Of a stretch of DNA of 64,000 nt, positions 44,101 through 55,639 are shown one piece after another. Each line of letters opens with the position of its first letter. Positions within the stretch are counted from its first letter, which is position 1. The notes below the pieces were generated by a model. The model was not told the origin of the DNA and did not search any database. It saw nothing but the letters and a program-made list of their open reading frames with translations. The stretch is from Perognathus longimembris pacificus (Eukaryota; Chordata; Mammalia; Rodentia; Heteromyidae). A program made the position numbers and the translations under genes. The stretch spans positions 37,107,378-37,171,377 of the forward strand of contig NC_063171.1 of assembly GCF_023159225.1 (NCBI RefSeq). Direction: 5' to 3'.

Positions 44101-47100
44101 ATACTTTTCTCAAAAGGTTGAAAGCTTATCTCTCAACATAGCCACATTATTTGGGAGTGGAGTTTTTGGAAGGGATTGGGTCATGTGGACTCTAATCTCT
44201 TCCGTGGATTAACTCACTGATGGGTTCTTCATTTGGTGGCAGTATTGGGATGGAGGAGCTGGAAATTTAGGAAGTTGAGTCTAGCTGGGGCCCATGTTTA
44301 ATTCTGCCCCTCAATTTAGGGTCTTCCATCCCCTTAGGTATTAATAACCATCTACCCATATCCATGATCACTTTTTGGCTTGACTTCTGTTGAGAGTGTA
44401 CTGGCACGTGACCTGAAAGAATATATGCCCCGGGGTGGGGTGAGGGGGAGGGAAAGTGGGGGGGGGGGAAAGGGAGGGGTAACCATGTGTATAAGAAATA
44501 TACTCGTAATGATTCCAAAAGCAATACTTACAAAACCATTTGGTATAAACCAACTGTACAACTCATCAGGGGGAGAGGGAAACAGAGAGGGGGGACGCAG
44601 GGGAATATGAGGGAGGAGGTAACAAGTTGAACATGAAATGTACTCATTGCCTTACATAAAAAACTGTAACACTTCTGTATTTCACTTTGACAATAAAGGG
44701 ACAAAATGCAAAAAAAAAATCTTTCAGAGTTAAAGTATCAATAAAAAAAGAAATGTACTCCTTACCTTACTCATGTAACTGTGATCCATCTGTGACATCA
44801 CCCTTACAATAATTTTAAAAAAGACTATATGCCCCTTCCATTTTCTCTGCTTTCTGGCTACCATGAGGTGAGAATCTCACCTCTACCATATTCTCCTACC
44901 ACGATGTTCCCACCTTGCCACAGGCTTAAAAAAAAGTAGACAAATGTGGACAGAAACCTCGGAAATTATGAGCCTTCTGCTGATTTTTCTCATAGCAACA
45001 GAAACAACTCTTGTAAGTGTGGTTTGTTAAAACCCTGTAGAGTGCACATGTGTCGCTACTTTGGATGTAGAGCTTTTCAGCCTAATTCTCTTCTCAGCTC
45101 ACAATCAGCTCAGTTACAGGTTCTCAAGTGTAAAAAGAACCACAAGGATCACTTTCTTTGGATCCTTCTAACCTATTTTTCTCCTCCTTCCCCATTGATG
45201 AGATGGTTGTAGTAGAAAGCATGCAGTGATGGGCACTGTTGGCTCTTGTCTATAATCCTAGCTACTCAGGAGGCCGAGATCTTAGGATCATGGTTTAAAG
45301 CCAGCCTGGGTAGAAAAGTGTGTGAGCTTTTTATATCCAATTAACCAGAAAAAAGCCAGGAGTGAAGATATGGACAGAAATGGTAGAGTACCAGCCTTTC
45401 GTGGAAGAAGCCAAGTGAAAATGTGAGGCCCTGAGTTCAAGCCCCAGTACCAGTGCAAAAACAAAAACATCAACAAGGAAAGGAAACATGCAGGTTTTAA
45501 AAGCAGATGACATGCATTAGACTCATGAATCTGCTTCTTTCTGTGTGAGCTTGGATATATGTCTAGATTACAAGAGCTTCCAAATCCTCATTCTGTCATA
45601 TCATATAATGGGAATGATAATAGTAATTTCTTTTTTACAGCATGGCTATAAAGATTATATTGACCCACTGCCTGGGAAAGTGGTTAGGACACTAACTGAA
45701 AGCAGAAAGAAGGCCTACCTTGAGGGTGACTGAAAAATTGCTCTGCAGTTTTGCCTTCCTACTTTTCCTTCCTCATTGGAAAACAATAAGTACAAAATGG
45801 TGAACAAACAGGGCTGAGGGTAACTGAAGTTTATAGCATGAGAGAAGTCATCTAGAGAGCAGAGTCACTTTAAATGAGCTGTAGTCTCCAAGACTTGGAC
45901 CTTGGAGTTTAGATAGTAAAATTGCTGTCTGTAATCAAGATGGTGGCCAACTGGGAACACTCAGAATGACTCCTGCTTATATAGCAGCTCCTATAAAGTG
46001 GGCCTGGAGATATCAGCTAACTGTAGGCTAAAGATGATGTGTGGCAGTGTCATATGATGACCAAAAGCTATTGTGGAAGCAGTGTTCCCTGTGGACTCTA
46101 TGCTAGTCAATCTACAAAGGGAGAGAACAGAGAGTTCAGCTCCTTAGAGTGCTGATAAAACACACCCAGAGAAACTGATTAGGATGGAAAATAGATCTAG
46201 AAGCTATTTCCTATAAGATTTTCTGAGGGATTGGGATATATTTACTCTATTGACGATAGTATAGGAGTACATTAATAGCCTTCAATCATTTGGTAGGATG
46301 TTTAAAAGTAGAGAGAGACTCTATTCTGAGTCATTTTATGGGATAGCAGAGAGACTAATTAATGGAAATTAGAGCCACCAGGAAGGCAAATTTTAGCTCA
46401 ACATAAAGAACAATCTCACACCTGAGCTTTATCATGGTGGCATATGCTACTTTGCCAAAGGTGGCTGCCATGTTTCTGGGAGTGTGCATAGATACTTTGT
46501 ATATAAATATGTGGGAGGTGAATTCTAGTAGAGAGGGAAGTGGGCTAATCCTCAGTACAGGGAAAATTAAGAATCACTTCCCAAACTTTATATACTTAGT
46601 GTTCAGCCATGTTGTGCTAGCATGTTGGAATCAGGGGTCCCTAATTTTCTAGAAATTCGAGAACAAATAATAGTAGTAGCCACTTATGAGGGAGATGCGT
46701 TGCTAGAAATTTTCAATGAATTATTATTTTTCCATTATTCCTTGATTAAAATTCAGCTATGTCTTACTACAGATAGAATGGAGAAAGCATGAGGTTTGAC
46801 TTCAGGTGGGCTTGCATTTGTGTCTCTGATCTCAGGAAAGTTTCTTAATCTTTTTGAACCCTTGTCTCTTCCACCATTTAACAAGGATAAAACTAACTAC
46901 CCCCTAGACTCCTAAAGGTTAGATGATTCATACAGTACAATATAGGCATTTAGTGGTTTTTTTCTCTCTCTCTGTCCACATTTGAGAGGAAATAGCAACT
47001 CTTTACTTATGGTAGCTGTACACCCATGCCCAGCCCTGGGGTTTCTGGAGTCACCGAGCATCAAATGTAGCCTACAGTATCTGGTTCTCCATGATATTAT

Positions 47101-48952
47101 ACCAGTCAGCTGATTGCTAGCTCCCCTCTCCCAACTTTGCTAGTTTCTACCCAAATCCGGGATTCAAAACTGGGATTTTCTTGAATTCTCTATCTAGCTA
47201 GGTCTAAAGGCTGTTATTTGTATAAAGTTGTGCACTCAGTGGAAAGGAACAGTTTTACTTTTCTGTTCCCATGAAAACAAACAACAAGCAAACAAATAAG
47301 CAAACCAATAATTGGAACTGAGTTAAAAATAAAAAGGTCAACTCAGAAACTGTCAGGAGAAATAGAATACATGCACAAATTGTGTCTTTGAGGTGTAGCA
47401 TGGTGAAACTGACTGATAGAGCTGAATTGGGGTGGGGGGTGCAGAGAATATTCCTATTGTAGCCTATACCCAGAGATCAGCTCCTTCTGTCGCTGCATGG
47501 CTGGCTGGTGTGGAAAGAAGTGGAGAGAAGAGAGAGACACTGGTCACAGAGAATAGATTTGAGACTTCAAACCAACCCCAAGAACCATCAGACTCCAAGC
47601 TTACCATATTCCCAATGGAAAGAAGATAGAGGCGGTAGAGACGGAAGAGAAAGGGCCAGATTCAAAACGGCTTTAGATAGTCAGTGCACAAGACTTTTTA
47701 GCTCCTCCTCCAGAGTCTTACCAATCTTATAATGTGCTATATTTAACCTCGATTTTTAAATTTTATTGTAAATTGATGCACAGAGGGGTTACAGTGACAC
47801 AAGTCAGGTAATGAGTACATTTCTTTTTGTACAGTATCATCCCCTCCCTCATTTTCTCCCAGATTTTTCCCTCCTGGCCCTCTAATCCTCACCCCTAAGC
47901 TGTGTAGTTCATTTCCAACATAGTGTCCAGTGAGTGTCACTGCTAAATTGGTTCACCCTTTATTCCTACATTTCTGTGCTTCCCCTTCCTTTCCCCAAAT
48001 CAGATAAGTTTATATACAATGCCAAGGGTACAGAAGTAAAACAGTGACAAAAGGGAATAAACCAAAGGGGGAAAAACTGCAAATAGTACAATAAAAAAGA
48101 CCCTCTTGTTTCCATTTCTTGGAGTTCATTTTGATAAGCATCATTTATATGATCACATACACATAGCTACTGAGCCCTTGTACAACAAGACTTTTGACCA
48201 AGTGAAAAGTCAGGTCATTGGCAAGAGGTTCTAAGAAAATGTGAAGGCTATGCAAGCATGTGTTATCTTATAAAATCTCTCCTCCCAGTGATCTACAGAG
48301 TGCAGAAGTCTCTCTCCTTGTTCTTCTGATATCTCATCTTATGTCCCTAGCCTTTCCTTCCATCCCTGTTTTCTTTTTGAGACAGCTGTGATGAGTATTT
48401 TAATTTGATTTCACTAGGTAAAAAATGTCATCGGAAAATAGGAACCTCAGAATATGATTTTCTGCCTTCCTAAGTTACCTCTGACACATTGAGGGGCTAC
48501 TCTGCCAGGACAATAGGATAAAATTATGGCAGAAACCATGTCACCGGTGCCAGGAATGCTCACTACTCAGGAGGCTGAGATATGAGGATCATGGTTCTAT
48601 GCCAGCCTGGGGTAGGAAGATCTGTGAGACTCTTATCTCCAATTAGTCACCAAAAAGCTGAAAGTGGAACTGTGACTCAAGTGGTAGAGCATTAACCTTG
48701 AGCAAAAGAGCACACACATAGACATCACAACAAAACAAAAAGAAAGAACATGACAGAGTTTCTCATACATCTGTGCCCATTTCCCCTCAGTATGCCCACA
48801 TGAATAAACTTCAGTCACCTTCTCATGAGAACAGGGAAAGGAAAGGTCAGAACTTTTTATCTCTGAGAAGGCTTGGTGTCACAGGAGCAGATGCCTGGGC
48901 TCAGTGACTTACCGAAGAGCAGCAGAACCATCCATAGCAGTGTGGAGCCCAT
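34782..48952 (-). CDS. FCRL6: FCRL6 gene, nine coding exons (third Ig exon decayed)
   Basis: Fc-receptor-like 6 is a type I receptor of NK and cytotoxic T cells; the human protein binds HLA-DR. Minus-strand exons are 48952-48913, 42297-42277, 40871-40608, 40143-39859, 39044-38919, 36692-36627, 35745-35665, 35000-34966 and 34889-34782. They total 1026 nt, or 341 aa plus stop. The split leader with a 21-nt second exon is the diagnostic FcR/FCRL gene plan. Two Ig domains keep their cysteine pairs. The third, present in human FCRL6, survives only as a broken relict between exons 4 and 5. Skipping it keeps phase 1 and gives about the human length minus one domain. The cytoplasmic part carries VIYTEV and IVYTEV. 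The assignment rests on alignment with the recalled human protein. Confidence 0.92.
34966..35000 (-). CDS. FCRL6: FCRL6 cytoplasmic exon C
   Basis: A 35-nt exon between CCCTACAG and GTGCGC encodes ARPAEDFSWSQK, matching human ARSAEFTVGRK in position. It changes the phase from 1 to 0. Confidence 0.8.
35665..35745 (-). CDS. FCRL6: FCRL6 cytoplasmic exon B with ITIM-like VIYTEV
   Basis: The 81-nt exon between TTGGCAG and GTGAGT reads AYYQHQKDEEDEGVIYTEVH and then TTLKRNK. VIYTEV fits the consensus [ILVS]xYxx[ILV] and lies where human FCRL6 has VVYSVV, the site linked to phosphatase recruitment. This is the exon most likely to carry inhibitory signalling. Confidence 0.9.
35993..36211 (-). mobile_element. 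B1+ID hybrid SINE in FCRL6 intron
   Basis: Reverse copy between the VIYTEV exon and the exon at 36627-36692. Confidence 0.85.
36627..36692 (-). CDS. FCRL6: FCRL6 cytoplasmic exon A
   Basis: This 66-nt exon after CTCCTAG encodes GSLPSQNQSPAPDEEQCPLHGN and ends at GTAAGG. It aligns with the human PLPSQIPP...EQCPLYAN segment, with the human tyrosine replaced by histidine. A second AG 16 nt inside would shift frame and gives an early stop, which supports the chosen acceptor. Confidence 0.85.
37213..37410 (-). mobile_element. Diverged B1+ID SINE
   Basis: Weakly preserved reverse copy: TTGAATTCAGAAGCTCAC ... CTGAATAGCTAGG. Confidence 0.6.
37697..37895 (-). mobile_element. Dimeric ID-type SINE
   Basis: Reverse full dimer ending CATTCCCAGCCCC. 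Confidence 0.88.
38083..38128. repeat. (GT)n microsatellite
   Basis: About 46 bp of GT in an FCRL6 intron. Confidence 0.97.
38919..39044 (-). CDS. FCRL6: FCRL6 transmembrane exon
   Basis: After TCCCAG the exon reads GSQVLSTLTVSNSLVAW, then a helix LPGSLLGVMLIAAALLAYF and the stop-transfer RPWRKAG. It aligns with the human segment ending WRKAG. It is 126 nt, phase 1-1, donor GTTAGT. Confidence 0.93.
39409..39689 (-). pseudogene. FCRL6: Relict FCRL6 Ig domain 3 exon
   Basis: The sequence still aligns with human FCRL6 domain 3: minus-strand pieces LGNNWAPYGRA, FPMKSVKDVGNYSFEAKDS and DNSEPK correspond to the last half of the human domain. It cannot code for a working domain. There is an in-frame TGA at 39634-39636. 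Both disulfide cysteine codons are replaced (TAT at 39610-39612, TTT at 39466-39468). The place for the acceptor AG reads TG at about 39691, and no GT donor is found at the expected end near 39409. Boundaries are approximate. Confidence 0.82.
39859..40143 (-). CDS. FCRL6: FCRL6 exon 4, Ig domain 2
   Basis: It follows a CTCCCCAG acceptor, starts EWFQTPVLSTIPSLELHEGS and keeps LTLRCETK, LLFSFYKDGYTLQDRG and GIYWCEVA. The two disulfide cysteines are present. A third cysteine near the end (QSYCTEV) is not in the human protein as I recall it. It is 285 nt, phase 1-1, with donor GTAAGT. Confidence 0.95.
40608..40871 (-). CDS. FCRL6: FCRL6 exon 3, Ig domain 1
   Basis: The exon opens AWLHLRVLPQPVFEGD, then TLKCEGKE (first Ig cysteine), QVKFYKDGK and GQYSCTGK (second cysteine), and closes VQVQ before GTGAGT. 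It is 264 nt, phase 1-1. The domain is intact. Confidence 0.94.
42277..42297 (-). CDS. FCRL6: FCRL6 exon 2, 21-nt mini-exon of split leader
   Basis: This is exactly 21 nt between CTTATAG and GTAAGTC, adding VTCHGKF to the leader. A 21-bp second signal-peptide exon is a hallmark of Fc-receptor and FCRL genes. It is far too short for ORF finding; it was located by phase and by homology to the human VPCVGK segment. Confidence 0.9.
42776..43030 (-). mobile_element. One or two B1-like monomers
   Basis: 7SL-type phrases in reverse: ATAGGGTCTCAAGAATG, CAGTCTCCCAAGTGGCCAGGATTGCAAGCATGAGCC; a weaker copy lies just before. Confidence 0.55.
43078..43490 (+). mobile_element. MaLR-type LTR fragment
   Basis: The sequence ends with CTGTGAGCCAAAATAAATCC and a ...CACAGCAATTGAAAAG trailer, like MaLR/ERVL LTR 3' halves. 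It lies in FCRL6 intron 2. Confidence 0.45.
44088..44280 (+). mobile_element. MaLR-type LTR fragment, 5' half
   Basis: Phrases TATGGTTTAAATATGAATAC, TTGGGTCATGTGGACTCTAA and GGATTAACTCACTGATGG resemble the 5' half of MST/THE-like LTRs. Confidence 0.5.
44405..44720 (+). mobile_element. Truncated L1 3' UTR
   Basis: G-rich purine tract with G11 near 44460, then GAACATGAAATGTACTCATTG and CACTTTGACAATAAAGGGAC plus A run. Confidence 0.55.
45224..45475 (+). mobile_element. B1+ID hybrid SINE
   Basis: GGGCACTGTTGGCTCTTGTC ... CCTGAGTTCAAGCCCCAG with (AAAAAC)n tail. Confidence 0.85.
47750..48190 (-). mobile_element. L1 3' UTR fragment
   Basis: On the minus strand: TGTACAAAAAGAAATGTACTC and ACCCCTCTGTGCATCAA before an A-rich end, matching the pattern of the other L1 tails in this window. 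Confidence 0.5.
48540..48745 (+). mobile_element. B1+ID hybrid SINE just inside FCRL6 intron 1
   Basis: GGTGCCAGGAATGCTCACTACTC ... GTGACTCAAGTGGTAGAGC, ending about 170 bp from FCRL6 exon 1. Confidence 0.8.
48913..48952 (-). CDS. FCRL6: FCRL6 exon 1, start of leader
   Basis: ATG begins MGSTLLWMVLLLF, a hydrophobic leader, and stops one base into the next codon at donor GTAAGT. The human start MLLWTAVLLF aligns with residues 4 onward, so this ATG adds a few residues. The 5' UTR lies to the right of 48952. Confidence 0.88.
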
Positions 48953-50000
48953 TCCAGTACAGGTCTGGAAACACAAGGAAGGCTGCAGGCAGAGGTGAAG
49001 TGGAGGGGAGAGCACCCGGGCTTCTGGCCCAGGGTGAATGGGTAGCCCCCCTGTGATCTGGGTGGTGTAATGGCGTGGTAGTCTACACAGAGGAAGTGGG
49101 GGAGAAATTTGAAAAACTCAAAGTAGCATTTCCTTTTTGGTTCAAGTATATCAAATATATTTGTTTTCTTGACTGTGAACCCTATATGAACCAAGTAAAT
49201 GGCGAATAAATGCTTGCTGACATTCTCTCTCTGTGGCTTCAAAAACGTCACTCCAAGGAACAGGATAGAACATGGTTATGAGACATATCCATTGGGAAGA
49301 TCCTTTAGAAAGAGACTTCCAGAATTGACTCTCAGCTTTTCTTTTGTCTTGGGGATAGCATAATACTGACAACACTAAGATTGTCTGCCACCCCACCCCA
49401 ATTCCCCAAGAGACCTCTAGTTTGAGGTCCCTCTATAGCTGTTGGGAGGTGGCGGGAGCTTTAAGAGGTGGAGCTTAGTGGAAGGTCCTAGGTCCATGGA
49501 GCATGCCTTCCAAGAGGATTGTAGGATGCTGGTCTCAGTCTCTTCCTCTGCCCCTGCTTCTTGGGAGTGAGAGGGTAAGCACCTAAGGTAAGCTGCTCAC
49601 CTCATGCTCCCTATAATATGCGGCCTCTGCACAGGCTCAAAAATCGATACATTGGAAAATGGCTGGACAGAATCTCCTAAAAGTAAAATAATGGATACCT
49701 GTTGGCCCAGCCCCTTCCTAACAATAAATTATATGGGAAGACATATGTAGGGATATCAAAACACATGCACAGGAGTGCTCACAGATAATCGTTGATGATG
49801 ATTAAAATGGATAATAATTGGGTTAGATAACAATTGGAAACTACTCAATGGCCCCTCACAGAGTAAGAGCCAATCATCAGAGCTGATCTCAGTCATCTAT
49901 GAGTCAGAACTTAGGACATGGGAGTTTAAGGCAAAATGTGGAAATGTCTGGTAAAAATACTAGGAAGCACTTTCTGACAATAAGGTTTTTCTTGAAATCC
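48953..50000. other. FCRL6 upstream flank
   Basis: Holds the FCRL6 5' UTR and promoter, not delimited. No CpG island; no other gene seen. Confidence 0.4.
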
Positions 50001-50004
50001 TATT

Positions 50005-50398
50005 TATTCATTTATGACAGGATCTTATTATGTAGCTCAGGCTGCCTTTTAATTTACCACCCTCCCGACTCAACTTCTTTAATATGGGATTATAGGTCTA
50101 GTCCATGTTAGACTTTTCCCTGTCAGTCTTTTTCTTTCTTTCTTTCTTTCTGTTTGTTTGTTTGTTTGCTCTGGTACTGGGGCTTAAACTCAGGGCCTTA
50201 TGTTCTTCCTTGGCATTTTCACTCCAGGATAACACTCTACCACTAACACCATACCTCCATTTCCAGGTTTTGCTGGTGAATTGGAGATAAGAACTTCACA
50301 GACATTTCTTTCCCAGGCTGTCTTTGAATGTGATCCTCAGGTTTCAGCCTCCTGAGTAGCTAGGATGACAGACTTGAGTCACCAATGCTTGGCTCCTG
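50005..50398 (-). mobile_element. B1 monomer followed by B1+ID hybrid SINE
   Basis: B1-like part at 50005-50100 (GGATCTTATTATGTAGCTCAGG). Pyrimidine tail (TTTC)n(TTTG)n and reverse hybrid at about 50130-50398. Confidence 0.75.
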
Positions 50399-51595
50399 GA
50401 AGTTTTTACATGAGAAGCTTCATATAGTCTGGAAGCAATCCAGCATGCTTATTGCTGAAAGCAGAGAGAGAAAAGGTGCACTTTTTGTTTTCTTATTCTA
50501 GATTCTCTAGATTCTTGTCTTAGCATTTTTTGGGGGGGTAGGGTGAAGGTAGGGAGGAGATAAGTTAGGAGTAAGATATCTTGTCCATCTGCCTAAAGAT
50601 CTTAACACCTATATATTTCTCTCTGCCATTCTCTTGCACCTCCTGGTTTGAGTTGTCTCCAACTTGGTTCAGCTGCTGGTGGTGTGGATGTAGCAGAGGC
50701 TCTGCAGGGCAGCAGCTGGGCCTGAGACAGATGGGGGTGGGAAACCGCAAATGGTCGAGCTTGAAAATAGCCTTGGTGGTTTACACACCAAACTGCTGTA
50801 GTTCTGCTCCAGCTACTTCAACAGTGACTGGGTTCCAGCAGCTGAAGGTGTGAAAAACAGCTTCTCTCCACACACCACTTCTGCAGTCAGGCTCTTCTGC
50901 CCCGTCCTCAGCAAGTCCTTTGACCCTGAGCCGGGCTTACTGTTCACCCTTCCTCTGGGGAGCCCTCTGGGCTACTGCCCAGGTTAGGAATCTTACAAGA
51001 TTCAGACTGACATTGAACTAAGGCTGCTGTAGGTCAGGGAATGGCCCCAAACCTTTATCAACAATATCAATTCTCCATGGGAATGGAGAATTCGAGACGA
51101 TTTTCTTCTAGAAGGGGCTTGAATCCTAGATGCCGTCACTGCTCAAGATCATTGTCTGGATAGCAGCTATGAGATCAATGGCCGTTGGGAAGTGAGAAAA
51201 GTAGCTCAGTTCCCAGGAGGCCAGATGGGAGTATGGGAGATGTGAGGCCAGGGGCAGCTCTAGGCATAGAGGCAGAGAGGCAGAGAGCTGGGTGTAGAGT
51301 CAAGCCCTCCAGCTTGAATCCTCATTCTCAAGATTAATCTGCTTATAGCCCTTGGCTAAATTTTATAACCTTTCTGTGCCTCAAAAACCCTTATCTTGAA
51401 AGTGATACGTAATTATACTGTATTACAGGAACCTAATCTAAGGTTAAATGAGAGAAAATGTGAGCTGCGCTGAGATGCTGTTGTCTAATGGAATGCTCTG
51501 TGATGGTGAAATTCTCTGGCCCAGTGCAGTAGCTCCTGGCTATAAGGAGCTGTTGGCTAATTGCAATTAGATGGTGAAACTGAGGAGCAGAAGTG

Positions 51596-51840
51596 CTCTC
51601 TCTCTCTGTCTGTCTCTCTCTCTCTGTCTCTCTCTCATGTTCCAGTACTGGGGTTTGAACTCAGGGACTTGTTCTTTTTCACTCAAGGCTAGTACTCTAC
51701 CACCTGAACCATAGCTTCACTTCTGGATTTGTGCCAATTAGTTTGGGATGTGTCTGCCTGGGCTGGCTTTGAACCAGGATCCTCAGATCTCAGCCTCCTG
51801 TGTAGCTAGGATTACAGGAATGAGTCACTGGTGCCTGGCA
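51596..51840 (-). mobile_element. (TC)n and B1+ID hybrid SINE
   Basis: (TC)n at 51596-51636 followed by a reverse hybrid SINE ending AGGAATGAGTCACTGGTGCC. Confidence 0.82.
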
Positions 51841-52817
51841 AGTTGTTATTTTTTTTGTTTGTTTGTTTTAATGACTCCAAGTTTAAATAGGTAGCTACTG
51901 GCTGTCCTTTTGGCTTTCACAGTCTTAGAGACTGTGTCAGGTCTCTGATGGGGAAGGCACGAAGCCTTCCTCTCACCGGAGCTCTTATTGGCGAGGCCTA
52001 GAACTATGTAGTAATTTGAGTAAAGGAACTCAATCAAACATTCAGCCTGTTGGGATTGGAGCTACAACCCTTGTGAGAAGTGGCAGTCCAAGGAAAGACT
52101 GGGCACCATTTCTGAGTTAGTTTCTATGGTGAGAACATATTGGAGATGTGTGCCATAAGCCTAGAATTTAGGGGAGGAGCCGAAAGAGCAGGACTAAGAC
52201 TTCAAACTAAGATCTGTCCTGGATAGGGCACCTTGTCATCAACCTCATGCCGACTCCCTCCTTTTCTTAGGCAACTGGAGAGATCTTGAAAGGGCCAATG
52301 GGAAAACTTCATTTGTGTCAGGTCTGCAGCGCCCTCTTGTGGATAAATGGACAAGAGTTGCTCTAAGGAGGGACTAATCATACTGAGATGTATCCAGTAG
52401 TCATTCATTCAACCACCCATCCGCCCTTTTATCCATCCTTCAGTCTTATAAATGCTCTTATCTATGTATAGTGTTCCTCTGCCTCCATAAACCCAGGAAA
52501 AAAACAGGCAAAAATTCGACCATTGTCTCTTGTGCTTCTTAAAGCATTTTTCTTTGGGTCCCATTTCAATTGAGCACACTGTATTGCATTTGTTTTCTTC
52601 TACTGTGAGTCTGTGATATCTTCAAATGTAATGATGGAACTGAGTTTATCTTTGTGACTCCAGGCCTTGTATAGTGTGAGTTATAGTCCTGGTTATGGTG
52701 TTTAGTAGGTGGAGGGAATAGGGATGGCGCCTTAACCTCATTAGTCCTTAAATGTCAAGTTTGCAATCATGGCAGTGATTTTTAGTGCTTACCACTCTAC
52801 ATATTTGATTTATTTTA

Positions 52818-53018
52818 GTATTTTTTTTGCCAGTACTGGGCCTTGGATTCAGGGCCTGAGCACTGTCCCTGGCATCTTTTTGCTCAAGGCTAGCACTCTG
52901 CCACTTGAGCCACAGTGCCACTTCTGGCCTTTTCTACATATGTGGTGCTGAAGAATCGAACCCAGGGCTTCATGTACATGAGGCAAGCATTCTTGCCACT
53001 CTTGTCACAGTCCCAGCC
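52818..53018 (-). mobile_element. Dimeric ID-type SINE
   Basis: Reverse full dimer with GGGCCTTGGATTCAGGGCC and GAATCGAACCCAGGGC. Confidence 0.88.
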
Positions 53019-53124
53019 CTATTTTAGTACTTTCTTATGAGACTTATACTCTTTCTCAACTGTATCTTTTCTGTAGATACTTTTGAAAGATGCTCAATTT
53101 TTCTTCATTTTTAAGATCAATTGA

Positions 53125-53240
53125 GGTCAGGCCTGGTAGTTTACACCTGTAATCTCAGCACACAGGAGGCTTATGTAGGAGGATTCTGAGTTTCATATTA
53201 GCATGTACTTTATAGTAACACCTATCCTAAAAAGTAAAAA
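53125..53240 (+). mobile_element. B1-like monomer
   Basis: GGCCTGGTAGTTTACACCTG, AATCTCAGCACACAGGAGGC and an A-rich tail. Confidence 0.7.
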
Positions 53241-53636
53241 AAATCCACAAAAAACATTTAAAAACTAATCAAATTAGCGTAGCAATGCTTCATTCCATAC
53301 CCTCTGTGAGCCCCCACCCACAGCCAGTGTCTGTTGGTAAAGCATAGTCACAGGTGTTATAAGATAATGATCTTCTCTGGCCCAGGAGCTGCTATGTGGG
53401 GCTGTGCTTCTAGCTAAAGCAACCTTGCTCAGCCAAACAATATTCCATTTAAAGATAATCTTTATGTGCCACAAAGAAACAAGTCCAGGAAGCACAAGGG
53501 TAGATGGTACCCTCTCCCATCTCTCCCATCTCACCCACCTCAACCCCTTCTAATTTGTCTCCAGCTTTCTTTGTGCCAGCAGAATATTCAATGGAAAGAG
53601 TTGTCCTCATTTTCTTTTTATGTCTTTTCTTTTTTC

Positions 53637-53717
53637 TTTTTTTGTCCTGAGGATCGAACCCAGGACATTGTACTTGCTAGGCAAGCACTTTGGCACTGAG
53701 CTACTACTTCTAAGCCC
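53637..53717 (-). mobile_element. ID monomer
   Basis: GAGGATCGAACCCAGGACATTG ... TTGGCACTGAGCTAC, a single tRNA-like unit. Confidence 0.75.
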
Positions 53718-54734
53718 TTTGTCCTCATTTTGTTTTTGTGTATGCCAATTTTGTTACTGCTGATTATGACCTCCTTCTTTAAATGCCAGGACACCAGCTC
53801 TCTCCTCTGTTTTCTCTCATATCTCCTTTCCTCATTTTTTTTTGCAGGCTTAGCCACTGTCCTCTCCAGGCTTTGAAAGAGCTCCGCCAACCCTGGTCCC
53901 AGGCCTTTTCTCTTTCTGTCCTGTATCCTCTCACAAAACATTCTCATCTGTGCCCATAAATTAAATGATAATCTCAAATCCAATGAATCCCAGTGATATC
54001 TTTCTAGCATAAAGCATCATCCTGAGTTTCAGCTATGAGTAGCTAACTGCTTGAGAGCTCCTCATGACTTAAACACAGACAGTTACAATGGAACCCAAAC
54101 TCTGCTTGCCAACTCAATCTTCTAGTGTTTTCTAGGTCTTACTCTGATGTATGAGTCAAAATTCTGTACTTTGATTAGCCTTAAAGTACAAATTAGCCCG
54201 GCCAAAGTGTTCTCATCAGTACAACCCTTAGATAATTGATATCATGTATATGGGTATGTGCATAGATATTTTATATTTTTATTGTTGACTATCTCCACCC
54301 TTCCTCTGACAGTCTGGATTAACTCTAGATTTGTCTTTGATCTCAAGGTCTAGATTCCTTCTTGCAGACACTCCTTTCCAAGCACTGTGAGCTAGGTGCA
54401 TATTCCCCTGCTTTAGCACCTGCCACTTTCACCTAGTATTGGAGCTGCCTCGCACAAGCATTCTGTCATGGGGATGAGTGCTTTCTGGGGGCAAAGGTCA
54501 GGGCTAGGCTTGTCATATTCTTTGCTGCACCTTTAATGCCTGCTTGGCATAGAGTATGTACTTAAAAAATAGGTGTGGAATGGAGACTGAGATAAAGTAG
54601 AGCCTTCTTATTGCTGATCCTGCTTATGCGCAGTAGCTGAGCTGCCCATTCTCCTTTTGTGGACCTTCTCACCCTCCTACTCTGGTAAAGAAGTAGGTTT
54701 TAGAGTGTGACTGCTGTTCTGAAAGATGGTTGGT

Positions 54735-54947
54735 GGAAGTTGAGTACAGGTTGCTTGTAATCCTGGCTATTCAGGAGGTTGGTTTGAAGCCAGCCTAGAC
54801 AGAAAAGTCTATGTGACTCTCATGACCAACAAAAAGCTGGAAGTTGGAGATGTGGCTCAAGTGGTAGAGTGTCAGTCTTGAGTTAAAGAGTCAGCCAAGC
54901 AAGACTTCAAGGCCCTGAGTTCTAGCCCCAGCACTAGAAAAAAAAAA
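54735..54947 (+). mobile_element. B1+ID hybrid SINE
   Basis: GGAGATGTGGCTCAAGTGGTAGAG right half and A-rich tail. Confidence 0.82.
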
Positions 54948-55639
54948 GATGGTTGGTTGACTCTGAGTTATCTTGGTGTCCACATTGACTCAGTGCCTTT
55001 ATATTTTCCACAGTGGCAGTGGGAAACCACCCATTTTCTCCAAAGGGCTTCAACTTCATCTCTGCAGTTGCTTTTAGTCTCACAGTTTCATGTTCTATTT
55101 CTTCGCTTCTAATTTAATTGTACTTATTACATACCTCTTGGATTGTACCTTCCTGAGTAGCACGTTAAAAATGTTTGGATGTGTTTCAGATGGGGCACCC
55201 TCCACTAAAAATCTGTGGTTACAAAAGCAGCCTCAGGAAGTAGAGACGGGCTCCAAAGAAGATGCTGAGAATGGCTCGAGGTTCATTGCTCCCTGGGGAT
55301 GGAGAAAGAAAAGCACATATAATTAAAATGATAAATTGGATCTTTTTTTGGGTTCTCTGTTCACCACTGTCAAACATAATCTATTTCATGCCTTGATACA
55401 GAATGCATAAAATAAGTTAGAATTAATTTTCTTCAGTTTGCTTATTTTCCCCTCCAGTTCCCTGGGTGGATGTAGAACCCAGATGGAAATGAGGAGACTT
55501 TAGAGGAAAGGACGGTAAAGGATTTAGTACTCCAGGGAGCTGGACACCCATGAGCAAGTAAACAATGACGAGAGATAATGACTGTCTGGGAACGAGTGTG
55601 GCCTCGGATCAGGCAGAGCAGAGTTACAGACCTGGTTTA

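Noticed and set aside
50565..50853. Overlapping open frames that might be an old retrocopy
   Set aside because: No recognisable product, A tail or duplication.
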